A stretch of 64,000 nucleotides of DNA, taken from positions 1 through 64,000 of the forward strand of contig JASANE010021187.1 in assembly GCA_030248225.1 (NCBI GenBank), in the 5' to 3' direction. Position 1 is the first letter of the stretch. The number at the start of each line of letters is the position of its first letter. The stretch is from Trileptium ribeirensis (Eukaryota > Nematoda > Enoplea > Enoplida > Thoracostomopsidae). The notes under the pieces were generated by a model. It had not been told where the DNA came from. It worked only from the letters and a program-made list of their open reading frames with translations, and did not search any database. Below, piece after piece: positions 31,495-44,151 of the stretch. The position numbers were made by a program, and so were the translations under genes.

Positions 31495-33440
31495 CAGAGA
31501 ATATGCGACAGTGCAGGAAGCCCTGAGTTTCAACTCGGCCAATATTGCTGTTCTTGCATTATCAATGTCTAATATAATAATTGTTACCTAATAAATTTTT
31601 AACCGTTTAATAACACGTTAAAATTTAAGATATGCTGCTCGAAAACAATCAGCTCATCGAATGAGATAAAATAGTTTGAAGTGTCACATAAATACAAGAC
31701 GTTGCGAGGAGTAGGTCTTGAAAATGGTTCATAGTTTCATGTTACAAACGTTGTCGGTGGTATAGCAATAATAGTGATGCAATTAGAAGTTGAAGACAAG
31801 CTATATTCATAAAATCTGATTGGTCAGACCCAGAAATTGGTGTCTTTTAGCTTTATGCTGAACTTATACAACATAAGTACAGTGAAAATACTAATATATA
31901 GACCATTATAAACGCACTGATAGCAAAAAATAATCAAAAGCGTATTACAGGATACATTTCGAGAGTTTGTGGATCGTCAAACCGTAGAAACTCCTGAAAC
32001 TAAGGTGACGTTCAGGTAATAAAACTATCGTATTCAATACGCTTCATAATCTACTAAACACCAGTTATAAGATAAAAACATAATATGTTGAAATATGAAA
32101 AACCGATATTTATGGCAATGCGTTGACAAACCAGGATCTAGCCCACAGCAGCTCGCAAATTGGTCCAACCAAAAGTAATATTCTGCAGGTTCTCGATAAT
32201 ATGACTATGTGCAGTGATCTTCCATCCGATTTGACGCCAAAGTAAGGTGATACAAGTTAGCGAAACAAAGGTTCCCGCTTAGAAACTTTTGGCAAAAAAA
32301 ATCCTTAAAACTGTATGTCTTAGCCATTTTGATCCGGAAGACGGGGCGGAATACCCAACCACCGACGAACACAGTTATATGAAAAGCAATTACCAATATT
32401 TACTGCATCTATTTTATTACAATTTGTATCCAAAAAAGTACAAATTTTAAATATTTGGGCTTCTTATCTCGGCAATTTTTACCAGATGCTGCGCTGAGAC
32501 CGTTTCGTTTAGCGCCAATGCGTTTATTTGCTACCCAAATCTAGCATTTCGACCAAACGAAACTGATTACTAAATATACTCAATATAGATATCAATTATT
32601 CATAGTTGAACCTTATGCAAATCAGAGATTGTTTGCATAGCACGAACGATAGCGGTAACATTTGGACGGTTGTGGCCGTAAAAATATGTTCACGCCTCAG
32701 GCGTGCAGTTTCAATAACATAGGTCCCCTATACTGCAAAAATTTTATAACCTGATTTTAGCTATCATGTTACAAACGAAAAAAAACAAAATTTGACTTAA
32801 ATTTGGTGGAAAAGTGGGCTTTGTGTTATCCCTGATGTTGAAAAGGGACACATACTCAACAATGGTTTGTGCCAATAGTTAGCTGCAATCAATAGTAAAA
32901 GAGTTACTTATATTCGCCCTGCTGGTCCTGAACCATAGGAGCTGTTGTAAATAAATTTTGGTTACGTGTGGTTAAACCTACCTTCAAGACAATCTATTTC
33001 TAGCACAAAACTATGCAACTACTGATTTCTTACATTTTATGGTGTGTCTTGTTCGGAGTAGTATTTATCGCAATAAATCAATGATTACTAGGTGGCGGTC
33101 ACCCATGCCTACAACTTGTAACAAACATTTGGAAGTTTCCAATGCTGAGTAAAGGAACTAGAAGGGTATATCTACTTTTGCCGAACTAATCGTTGGTATT
33201 ATTAGGGTAAACCTAACGGTAATTACATATTATCTGTCCCCCCCTTTATGTGGCTGTTGTGTAGTCACTCTTTAAATCTTCTAATTTTTGGCTCACCAGT
33301 AAATGTTAATATATTCGCAGTGAGTTATAGGCTATTAATTAAACATTTTAAAAAATTCTCAGCTTGACGTTATGTATTAGAAGTATCCAATCGGTCTTGC
33401 AGAAACTTCTAACATGCACAAAAATCTACACAATACATCT
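31495..33440. other. No gene recognised
   Basis: AT-rich sequence 3' of the 33.4-kb paralogue. No repeats, inverted termini or supported exons seen. Confidence 0.4.
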
Positions 33441-36400
33441 TTATTTGCTGTAGTATTTCTTTCGATCAAACAACCAAACACCACCATATGACATCGGTAA
33501 TACATTTAATCCATACTGTACGGTGCGCAAATAGTAGCGATCCATTATATCCTGCGATATTTCTCCGTACCGACATAGTTCCAAGCCGCGAGCGACGTCG
33601 CGAGCTTCGTAGAATTCAGCAGACGTAGTTCGATGCCAAGGATCTGGAAAATCGGCGGGATCACCTCTAAAATATGGTTTGCGTGGATCGTGCAAAGGTA
33701 GAACTATTTCAGCGGGTCGAAGGTGACTATAAGGACCATAATCGCGCAGCTGAGACCGATATTGATACGGTAGGATATAGTCGTCGCCGAGATAGTTTGG
33801 GAAGCAAGGGCGTTGTGGTTTGTAGAGAAGAAAGCAAGATTGGTAGCGTCCACCGAAAATTATAACAAAAAACCGCATTCGCCTAGTACTCCAAGTTATC
33901 TATATTCATATATAACAGCAGCGAATAGTGACAGTAAAGAGAACTGTTTTTGCTTTTGCATACAAGAACTAACCTACTTTATGGCCCTAATCCTGCAGTC
34001 TTTGGCTTAAAATAACTTATTTCTCAAAACAGCAATTTGGGATTAGGATTTAAGAATTTCTGCCGTTCTATGTTCTGCGTACGTTACAGTATACGAAAGT
34101 GAGGCAAATAGAAAACTGAAATGTTCGTACTGCTAAACCCTTATAAAATAATGCCACTGGTTAACAATTGCGTTATAATCAGCAAAATAATATTTAAAAA
34201 TCGTGATTGTGCAATATTATATTTCATATTACTAGCTTGCCACTGAACGCACGGGAATATCATAATAGCCAAGTATTCCAAAGAATTGTTCCAATAAATA
34301 AACTTGCCTTATTCAGATCAAAAAATTCTATGGTGGGCTACGTTATTTTAAAGATTACTAAAATATGGGTTCCGTAAGAGGCGAAATCCCAACTAACGTC
34401 ACATGAGTAAAACGCACCGCACATTGCGTAACTACCACGAAATTCTATGGCTAACATCGTGAAATTTTCAGACATTTCCATAAACACAACTAGATACAAT
34501 TATGCCAATGTTCATGGTTCAGAGGCTTCAATAGATTCTCTGAATCTTTTTAAGTATATATTCTTACAAATATACTTAAATCTAGTTCTTTTAGGAGATT
34601 TGGTGTACTATGGTCATTTCCATTGTGGTTACATTTAACTCAAGGCTATCTTCATTTCTTACACGAACTCGATGTAGGTTCAGTTTGTCAAAAAAAGTCA
34701 AAAAGCTTACTTTTGGAATCTGACTAAAGCTCGAACTTTAGATTTAAGCAGTGTCCTGCAACACAATTATTGCATTTTGAGAGATTAGTTTAGTCGGGGT
34801 ATATTAATTTGTTGATGGATTTTAGTTATAGGCATTAGAAAATTCTTATATAACTTTGAGATAACATGAACATAAGTTTAATATTGGCTTTTGTGTAAAC
34901 AATACGCGTGTCGCCGGAAAGGAACTGAAATTCGCTGAAATTTTGAGCTAAATTTGCCATAAAACTGGAACAGCAGATATACTGGAAAAATACTAAAAAC
35001 GACACTAGACAAGGGCATCAGGTATCTTATGGTGTCACAAATTAGATATATCACCTTACCTGCAATTTCGTACAAGTGATACCGAAAATCCTGAATCAAG
35101 TTAACAGATTTTAATTTTAAATATGGATGTAACAGTTCCCGTTCATCAACGGAACCTCGTGCAGTCAAATGTATGCTCACGTACACGAAGAACCTAAGTA
35201 GTATTGTACTATAAATCGCTTCAGTAATATTGGTTAACAGGTTCTACACGTAGTCCTGTTGCAAATACAATTATAATTTTTATAGCGTAAAATGGCCAAA
35301 AAAGATGATTTAACAGTAGAAATAAGAGGAGTTTTAGATTTGTAAATCCCTATCTACACCCAGATCGTTCAATCGGTGACACCGATCCGACCAGCCGTTG
35401 CTGAGCAGTGCACCATTAATTATTTGCATTAGCTATGTGATCTTTTATTAAACGATACAAGGCCCTACTACCTAGCTGGGTTAACACGATATCACAACCC
35501 TCTATTAACAGAATTGCCGAGCGTCCGCTTCAGTAGCAATACTAAGTTCAAACATTGAAACACTAAAAGCTCCATTGAAAACCGATTTTTTTATTCTTCG
35601 ACACTTGGATTTTGCAATTTAATATTTAAACAAGGCACACCGTAACAAGCTAAACTTTTAACGATAGTTTGAGCAACGTTATACGCTTAAAAACGTGTCA
35701 CAGCAGCGAGTAATTTTCTAACTTCCTGCCAATTAAATACTTCGAAAGCCATACATAAGTAGCGCTATTTATGTGAAGCCACCAAGAACACTGTTTTCCC
35801 GTAGCAGGTTTATCTCAAGAGGATTAAGAGCGATTGCACTTCCAAGTACTATTACAATCCCATTGGCAGTGATTGGTACTGCCCTGATAAATAAGCTTAT
35901 AGAGTACGTAATCTAACCCATTTACAGACAGAAGGAAATGCAGCCCGGGAACACATACAACCTCCATAAAATAGAAGAAATTAAGCCAAATTCAAACGCG
36001 AATTTTAAAAATTTTAAGCAAAAAATATAATCATCGTTATCAATGTTTGATTTAGCTGATCGTTTAATGAATTTTGCGGAGAACAATGTATAAATCAGTG
36101 CCTGATTGTTTTAAGTTTAAATTTACAGAAAATAGCAATAAATGGCGCTGTAAAATGTACCTTTAGTTTCATGTCGCAGTTTTTGAAAGGGTTTAGACAA
36201 AACCGTTCGGGACTAAAATTGAACCAACATTAGCTATCCGTCAACAAGTTGTATTGAACCTGTCTAATACTACCTGGCTGGACAGAAGACTCACTATTCA
36301 CTTCCCTGCCACATTGTGTGATGCGCACTGATATTGAATTAGAAAATCATATCTATCATCAATAATGTTCTGTCGGATTTGGCAAAAAACGACATATTAA

Positions 36401-36525
36401 AGCTTCAATGTGAATGCTTGTAACATACCTGTATAAATATCTGGCAATCTCATAGTCGCAGTTTCATAAAGCGCAACACTACGGTATACTGATGGATGCG
36501 TACGTATCAGCTCCAATATAAAACT
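33441..36525 (-). pseudogene. Paralogue A of the 39.7-kb gene, probably a pseudogene
   Basis: Main exon 33441-about 33855: like gene B it has PYFRGDPADFPDPW, then EARDVARGLELCRYGEI and SYGGVW, and ends FDRKKYYSK. A matching 5' piece at 36429-36525 ends RSVALYETATMRLPDIYT (gene B: RSIALSAIPRPVPVLRMGDIYT, shortened here) with donor ACAG|GTATGT in the same phase. Three faults: the acceptor aligned with gene B's TTCTAG reads TTTTCG; the 5' piece has a TGA at 36526-36528 and no ATG; no other acceptor fits the phase. The main exon is still open for over 130 codons, so loss is recent or a sequence error is possible. AATAAA overlaps the TAA stop. Confidence 0.65.
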
Positions 36526-36529
36526 TCAC

Positions 36530-37344
36530 GTATAGTGTACATAAAACAGCTTTTCAGTTCATCATTTTAAACGACATTCTGTAAATTCAAAATTGACTTT
36601 CAAATGAATTTACTAGAAAAAAATTTGGCCATTGATTTAATCCCAGTTAAGCAACTGTCAGGTTTGAAGTAAAACGGCCGGCCCAGCCATTTGTCTCTAG
36701 CCGACAGCCCGGCCAGAAGCTAGGTGATGTTATTTCAAAGCTTTGGAAATTGTGTTTTATGGATGTGTTATTGTCTACATAAAACCCAATGCAAAATCAA
36801 TATTTAAAAAGGCATGCATCTGTAATCTACTTATGGGCTGTATGGAAATTAGTGGATAGACATTGGCAGCTGGCCCACAGCCCAAAACTACGGCCGACGA
36901 TTTTGGATGCTGTTAAAGGCTGAAATTTTCTAACGACCCGCATATGGTTTTCACGGCTGTTAATGATCGGGAAAATTCTGGGATATCCGGCCAACAGTCT
37001 AAACCCGCAGTTCACGACTGTTGCCAAACATTAATGACCGTAAATTGAATATTGGTATAAGATTTCAGCGAGTCGGCAAATTATTAAAATACTGTGGATG
37101 ACACCAGTGCAATTAACGCTAGCACTGGGTCAGAGTTACGCTTTGAGCCATATCGGGTTACTTACCTAAGAGTAGCTGCAATATACGTGCAGTTATTGCA
37201 ACAAAAATATTACCTCTGCTTCCCAACCGGTGCAATTTCGCACGAAAGCTAGCGTCCATGTGTAGGAACAATAATATACAATAAATGTGAGGACATTTGG
37301 CCATATTCATCCATAATATCTTCAGTCATAGGTGTTGTAGTATA
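36530..37344. other. No gene recognised; GC-rich patches
   Basis: Patches near 36675-36715 and 36845-37000 contain GGCCGGCCCAGCC and related words like those in intron 2 of the CSab gene. Nothing coding is supported. Confidence 0.35.
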
Positions 37345-37682
37345 ATTAACTAACTAACTAGCTTACTAACTAGCTAGCTAATACCTAGCTAACTAGATAA
37401 CTAGCTAACTATCTTACTAAATAGCTAACGAACTAGCTAACTTACTATTTTACTAATTTCCGAAGTAGCTTACTAACTAGCTAAGTAACTACCTAACTAG
37501 TATACTAACTAGCTAACTAACTAGGTAAATAGCTAACTATCTTGCTAACTGGCTAACTAGGTAGGTTACTAACTAGCTTAGTAACTAGCTTACTAACTAG
37601 CTAACTGACCAGCTTACTAGCTTACTAAGTAGCTAACAAACTAGGTAACTAGCTAACTATCTTACTAACTAGCTAACAAAAT
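37345..37682. repeat. CTAA/CTAG tetranucleotide-based repeat tract
   Basis: About 340 bp built from TAACTAACTAGCTTACTAAC-type words with a 4-base period. It is followed by the GC-rich segment GAGCGGAGAGGGTCGGCCGG and a run of C's at about 37751. Confidence 0.95.
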
Positions 37683-39570
37683 TGAGCGGAGAGGGTCGGC
37701 CGGACCCACAGTTCTTTGGGGGCGGTTTATAAGCAACGGACTTTTCAAGCACCCCCCCCCCAAAAAACCGAGGGAAGGGTCTTTCATCCTTTCAAAATTT
37801 GGGGTCCCACCGACCGCCTCTCAAAGCTGAAAAGAGTGCGCGATGTTCCGCTCCCTTACAACTGGGTGTTTGTGCATGACGATCCCCTAAACTGGGGGGT
37901 CAGGCCGGAAACACATGCGTCATCAAACATGGGCTAACATTAGAGTGTCATACTCTTCTCTAATGGACTCTTCGATATCTAAATATCAAATTTTCATAAT
38001 TTTTGGCGCCAAAATTTTGTAATTCAGCTCCTTGCGGAGTCCCATAGTTTACCGACAAACCCATTTTTTTTTAATTTGACATAATTACTCATATTTGCTC
38101 TAGCAGACTTTCAGACAATAGCTACAACGTTTGCAGCAATAATGTATATGGCATGTATAACGAAGCGTATTATATTAAAAGTTAGCTCTTATCGTGTGAA
38201 GTGCTGTAAAGAACACAGAACCGCTGTCGCCAGAAAAAGCACGGGAAAAATAACAATTGTACAAAAACAATATCGATAATTAAATGCTTCAAAGTTAAAA
38301 AACATAAAATTTATGCTTAAGCTGTAAATAAGAGAACAGAAAACTGATCGTAATGCATAATGAGCAACCGAATATCTTACTGCTGGAAACAGAGTTTTTT
38401 CCTTAAACCTTGGAACCCATAACCAAGTCACTGATGTTTTTGTTAAGGCCCTTGAAACATCGACGACTTTCAAAACGCCTCATTTCGCCTCGCAAACAAA
38501 AAATATATATTTCAGTCCTGAATACTAAATTCTTATCTCTTTTGTCCACTTAGTTATCCACAATGATTGTATTAAAAAGTCCCATTTATTAGAAATTAAC
38601 ATACCTCGAGAAGTTAGGCAATTAATCGTGTAAGAAGCGAAGATAGCCTAAACTTAGGCATTCACATTAGGAGACCGCATAAACCCTGGCAATCTGTGGC
38701 ACTTTTTAGTTGTCGGTTGGCCAATAAGAACTCGCGTCATATTCGTTGGTACTGCATTGTTTCATTCGATGCAAAAAGTACCACGACTTTACCGGCGTTC
38801 TGTTATAGAGTGCTTGGAGATGACCCTCATATCTGCCGCTAAGTCGTATTAGCCACCCCCCCCCCCACCAAGCTTGACCACTTAAAGTTTTCAACATTTT
38901 CACAGGAAAAATTTTTATCTCCGATTTTGGTAAAAATGACAATTTAACGAATTTCGGTACTCGTAACCCATTTCAGCCACAAAATTGAGCAATACTAAAG
39001 CAGACAGATATGTATATAGAACGCACATATACATAAATGTATACATAATATACACACATAATGGTATATTAACATATAACATAAAATATTTACCCACTAG
39101 TTGTCTCCTCCCATACCTTTGAAGAGGGGGTGAGAACAAACCATGAGAACCCCCTATTATCAGAGGCCGTCATAACACCATTAATCGACACACTCACGGG
39201 TGAGCATTTGTCACTTCGGGTGAGGGCGCTTTCAATATTGAGCCAAAATCATTATATTTGCTTTCCCAGAACAGATTGGTGAGAAGCAGCTCACGGTAAT
39301 TTCGGTCTGCTACAGAATGTGTCCAACAACTTTGTTTCTTGAACAAGAATTTTGATAATTTATTATTTTAAGATTCCTTATATTCGTCGTCATTTTTGAA
39401 AGGTCAATTTCTTCACGTAAACTACAAAACTATGTTTAGAAATGTAGTATTCATTTTGAAAATCGATGCATTGAATTTTCCTTACAAATATTTTTCTGTT
39501 ATCGAGAGATCCGTTGTCGTAATCACTTGCAATTATAAAATACAATAAGATATCGTAATTTTCAAATGTC
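37683..39570. other. No gene recognised; large intron of paralogue A ends here
   Basis: Contains poly-C runs (about 37751 and 38858) and a possible A-rich repeat fragment near 38860-38950. Open frames are short and unsupported. Confidence 0.35.
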
Positions 39571-39576
39571 CTTGTC

Positions 39577-39582
39577 TTTATT
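39577..39582 (-). terminator. Polyadenylation signal of gene B
   Basis: TTTATT on the plus strand is AATAAA on the minus strand, about 105 bases after the stop of gene B. Confidence 0.55.
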
Positions 39583-39685
39583 TAGTCGTTTCGTCAGGTA
39601 TTATTGTGAAAAAACCTGAACACGGATGCACAATACGGTAAAAATAATTTGTAAACAGCAGTTATCTAAACGATTTCGTCCATTG

Positions 39686-40077
39686 CTAAACCCAAGAACC
39701 GCCATATGCTTCTAGGACCTTGTTTGCGCCATAATACACAGGTCTGATGAAAAATTTGTCCAGAACATTTTGCTTAATTTGCCCGTAGCGACATAATTCC
39801 ATTGCCCGATGCAAGTCCCGCGCTTCCCACACTTCAGCACGAGTTTTCGGTATCCAAGGATCTGGAAGATCATCAGTGTCACCCCTGAAATAAGTTAAAC
39901 GGCGTCGTCCGTACCGGGGGAAAAACACTGGCGCCGGGCGCAAAAATTCGTAGTTGAGATACGGATTCGTCAACGTCCGGTAGCGCGGCTTTTGTATATA
40001 CTCATAGTCGCTCACGACGTTGGATTGACGTGTACTACCTGGATGATAGCTTAAAAGCCACGGTTGGTAAAGATTCC
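39686..40077 (-). CDS. Gene B exon 2
   Basis: 392 nt from acceptor TTCTAG|GG to stop. It carries the conserved part shared with paralogue A; identity is highest around PYFRGD/TYFRGD and ELCRYG. Confidence 0.8.
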
Positions 40078-41165
40078 CTAGAACAAAAATTACGTCAACT
40101 GAAATTTGCCAAAAATGCAATCTGACATATAATAAATGTCAAAATAATCAGGCAAAATAAATACAGTCGTATTTTGTCGTATCTTACACGGGGACGTTCG
40201 TCTATAAATCTACGACCATTTGAAATATACATAGTGACAGTCAAATCAACTTGAAGTCACATATTCTGCTTTAGAGTTAGGCGAATAATTTCGCTTATCT
40301 CTGTGACTGTGGACTTACTAAATACCTCGTTGCTATATTGACTTTAAATGCTCTATATAATTTAGCACCAAATATTTTATCCCTGTCATAAAATCGCTGG
40401 TAACTAAGTAACTCTGTTTCAGTGGTACGTTCGCCAACACTTCGACCAATCTATTGTGTTTTCGGAAAGTATAATTTTGTGTCATAATGATTTGAACAAA
40501 GAACGGTATGACACAGCCTAAAACCAAAAATTAGGTTATTTTGCCAAGCATTAAACCAAACCCCCGTCATATCCTAAAAATTATAGAGCCAATATCTTGT
40601 CAAGAAATTCTATCGTAGCGGTCTGTTGCATTAATAACTTTACATTATAACAGATGATTTTGCAAATAACACTAGAGTGTTTCTAATACTGCTTAGCAAC
40701 TTTGGTATTACAGAGGTGAGACTGCATGGGGCGCTCCCTGGGTGTACTGCAAGGTTTAGGGAAATAATTTATTTCGCCAAGATAATTTTATCGCCTACCG
40801 CGTCTTGAGTTAAGTACCTTGTTTATGCTGCTCCACCATAACTCGGTGGAACGTGGCATATTTATATAGATTTATATGCTACAACAATCCAAACATATGT
40901 GCAACACCCTCTAATTATGTGTGTAAACTCCTGAATCCTTACCTGTGTATATATCACCCATTCGTAATACTGGTACCGGCCGCGGAATGGCAGAGAGAGC
41001 GATACTCCTGGCCCGCGTGTAAGCTCGTTGGCGAGCTTTGTTGCCAGACACTTCGGTCGGGGGCCGATAGCGGGAAAACGAGCGTGAGCGTCGAATAGGC
41101 GTAAAACCCTCGATGTAAGTGTGATGTCGGTCCAAATTGTCCATTGATAATGTCATGTCACTCAT
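39686..41165 (-). CDS. Gene B: two-exon protein of 204 residues, family not recognised
   Basis: Exon 1 is 41165-40943 and exon 2 is 40077-39686 on the minus strand. Donor ACAG|GTAAGG and acceptor TTTTTGTTCTAG|GG join in phase 1 and keep the frame (615 nt). There is no signal peptide or membrane segment. The first 70 residues are basic and serine-rich (PIRRSRSFSRYRPP). The rest is rich in Tyr, Pro and Arg: YFRGDTDDLPDPW, EARDLHRAMELCRYGQI, RPVYYGANKVLEAYGG. Conservation with paralogue A shows the protein is real and marks ELCRYGxI and YFRGDxxDxPDPW as key segments. I do not recognise the family and assign no function. Confidence 0.75.
40943..41165 (-). CDS. Gene B exon 1
   Basis: ATG at 41165, 74 codons plus one base. 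About 60 bases upstream on this strand is TTATTTCAG, a good acceptor that could take a 5' UTR exon or a spliced leader. An 90-codon frame upstream (41158-41430) overlaps this ATG and ends in it. Confidence 0.7.
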
Positions 41166-41409
41166 GATGATAGTAATGCAAAACTATATCGATAATTAAA
41201 TTGTACAAATTTGGATAATCACTGAAATAAGTCTTCATTGTCGAACTAGGCCACTCGTTTATCTTAAGACCATCAGCTCTCATAATGAAAATTTGTACAA
41301 TTTTTGCGCAATTTCTGTCAAATTTTAGATGCTCCAGATGCAGGCACTCAGTAATTCCGTCTGAGATTGTGGTTACCCTAGCGAATTCTGTCAAACGTAG
41401 CATTCTTGC

Positions 41410-43266
41410 GCTTTTTTTCACTTCTGACAAATTACAACCAAGAAATACTGTCGGACATGCGGCAATCTAAATTAAAGAACAACCCCCTAGGTAAGTCATA
41501 ACAAACAGAACTGTTTTGAGGGCCGTGTTAGTTTATACAAAGTTTTATGACCGCTTTTTTTCACTTCTGACAAATTACAACCAAGAAATACTGTCGGACA
41601 TGCGGCAATCTAAATTAAAGAACAACCCCCTAGGTAAGTCATAACAAACAGAACTGTTTTGAGGGCCGTGTTAGTTTATACAAAGTTTTATGACCGCTTT
41701 TTTTCACTTCTGACAAATTACAACCAAGAAATACTGTCGGACATGCGGCAATCTAAATTAAAGAACAACCCCCTAGGTAAGTCATAACAAACAGAACTGT
41801 TTTGAGGGCCGTGTTAGTTTATACAAAGTTTTATGACCGCTTTTTTTCACTTCTGACAAATTACAACCAAGAAATACTGTCGGACATGCAGCAATCTACA
41901 TTAAAGAACAACCCCCTAGGTAAGTCATAACAAACAGAACTGTTTTGAGGGCCGTGTTAGTTTATACAAAGTTTTATGACCGCTTTTTTTCACTTCTGAC
42001 AAATTACAACCAAGAAATACTGTCGGACATGCAGCAATCTAAATTAAAGAACAACCCCCTAGGTAAGTCATAACAAACAGAACTGTTTTGAGGGCCGTGT
42101 TAGTTTATACAAAGTTTTATGACCGCTTTTTTTCACTTCTGACAAATTACAACCAAGAAATACTGTCGGACATGCGGCAATCTAAATTAAAGAACAACCT
42201 CCTAGGTAAGTCATAACAAACAGAACTGTTTTGAGGGCCGTGTTAGTTTATACAAAGTTTTATGACCGCTTTTTTTCACTTCTGACAAATTACAACCAAG
42301 AAATACTGTCGGACATGCAGCAATCTAAATTAAAGAACAACCCCTAGGTAAGTCATAACAAACAGAACTGTTTTGAGGGCCGTGTTAGTTTATACAAAGT
42401 TTTATGACCGCTTTTTTTCACTTCTGACAAATTACAACCAAGAAATACTGTCGGACATGCGGCAATCTAAATTAAAGAACAACCCCCTAGGTAAGTCATA
42501 ACAAACAGAACTGTTTTGAGGGCCGTGTTAGTTTATACAAAGTTTTATGACCGCTTTTTTTCACTTCTGACAAATTACAACCAAGAAATACTGTCGGACA
42601 TGCAGCAATCTACATTAAAGAACAACCCCCTAGGTAAGTCATAACAAACAGAACTGTTTTGAGGGCCGTGTTAGTTTATACAAAGTTTTATGACCGCTTT
42701 TTTCACTTCTGACAAATTACAACCAAGAAATACTGTCGGACATGCAGCAATCTAAATTAAAGAACAACCCCCTAGGTAAGTCATAACAAACAGAACTGTT
42801 TTGAGGGCCGTGTTAGTTTATACAAAGTTTTATGACCGCTTTTTTTCACTTCTGACAAATTACAACCAAGAAATACTGTCGGACATGCGGCAATCTAAAT
42901 TAAAGAACAACCTCCTAGGTAAGTCATAACAAACAGAACTGTTTTGAGGGCCGTGTTAGTTTATACAAAGTTTTATGACCGCTTTTTTTCACTTCTGACA
43001 AATTACAACCAAGAAATACTGTCGGACATGCAGCAATCTAAATTAAAGAACAACCCCCTAGGTAAGTCATAACAAACAGAACTGTTTTGAGGGCCGTGTT
43101 AGTTTATACAAAGTTTTATGACCGCTTTTTTTCACTTCTGACAAATTACAACCAAGAAATACTGTCGGACATGCAGCAATATAAATTAAAGAACAACCCC
43201 CTAGGTAAGTCATAACAAACAGAACTGTTTTGAGGGCCGTGTTAGTTTATACAAAGTTTTATGACC
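41410..43266. repeat. 143-bp tandem repeat, 13 units, 5' of gene B
   Basis: GCTTTTTTTCACTTCTGACA starts units at 41410, 41553, 41696, 41839, 41982, 42125, 42268, 42410, 42553, 42696, 42838, 42981 and 43124. Units are nearly identical; alternation of GCGGCAATC and GCAGCAATC, and of CCCCCTAGG and CCTCCTAGG, shows multi-unit copying. It starts about 245 bases upstream of the gene B ATG. Confidence 0.97.
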
Positions 43267-43615
43267 TTTACATGAAAGCGTAATCAGAAGGCTTTAATTA
43301 GGTATTACCTGCCGTTACTAGGATATTAGTTACTAAATGTGCCCAGTTTCACTGCCCACGAAACCAGCTTCTGTGGCGACATTGAATTGCCGAATTGAAA
43401 AATGTCGACAAAAAATTCATCGTATAAGAGTTAAATAAACTCTACCTTGCGATCTATTAGTACCCGTCAGAAAACAAATACAGATTGAATTGCTGTATCT
43501 TACAAATGCCTAACAGAAAAACTATAATTACTACGTATAGAACAATTTCAACAGCTGATACTGAAGGAATTTGTCTTAATATAACTGTGATCTCTTGAAA
43601 TATGTTTGGCAGTAA

Positions 43616-43913
43616 TTACACGTTTGCGCTATAAATCGCCCTACAAGTGGAAGTTTTGTCCATGTACAGCTTGCGTAACATCGTCATCAATATGCTATAT
43701 AGTACGCCATTGTAATTTTTAAAATAATTTTATATTGTGTCCAGTACACTATCGACTTCTCCGTGTGGTGTTGGAGATACAGAATTCAGGGTGTCCATGA
43801 CACTGTCGTCTACATTTTCTATCTCCTTTTCACTAACGCACATCATGGGTGGTCGTGATTGTACAGATAATAAACTGTCACCTGGCGACCAATCTATAAC
43901 GTAAACGACGCCA
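43616..43913. mobile_element. PIF/Harbinger-like MITE, copy 4 (short)
   Basis: Left end TTACACGTTTGCGCTATA is diverged; right end TATAACGTAAACGACGCCA is typical. TAA flanks both sides (43613-43615, 43914-43916). GTGGAAGTTTTGTCCATG is shared with copies 3 and 5. A (TA)n run lies just downstream at about 43975. Confidence 0.6.
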
Positions 43914-44151
43914 TAATGAAAGGCGCGTTTTATTGATTTGTCGAATCATTGATTTCCGTCATCAATAAGCGCACTATATATATATATATACATTATAAGA
44001 TGTAACACCCGACCGTCCAGTACTAGATAAAAGGCGATTGGATGTGAAACTAAAAAATGGTAGCCAAACGCCTTCATAATATTTTTTCATCTAACAGCAG
44101 TTACTGTTCGAACAACGGTTGGTACAATGGGTTTGGATCGGTTCAGATTTA

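Noticed and set aside
41158..41430. 90-codon minus-strand frame ending in the gene B ATG
   Set aside because: It starts at TTG inside the 143-bp array, and an acceptor lies within it. More likely 5' UTR of gene B than a gene, although a short upstream exon cannot be excluded.
41410..43266. Regular repeats considered as a CRISPR-like array
   Set aside because: Units are contiguous 143-bp copies without unique spacers, in a eukaryotic context.
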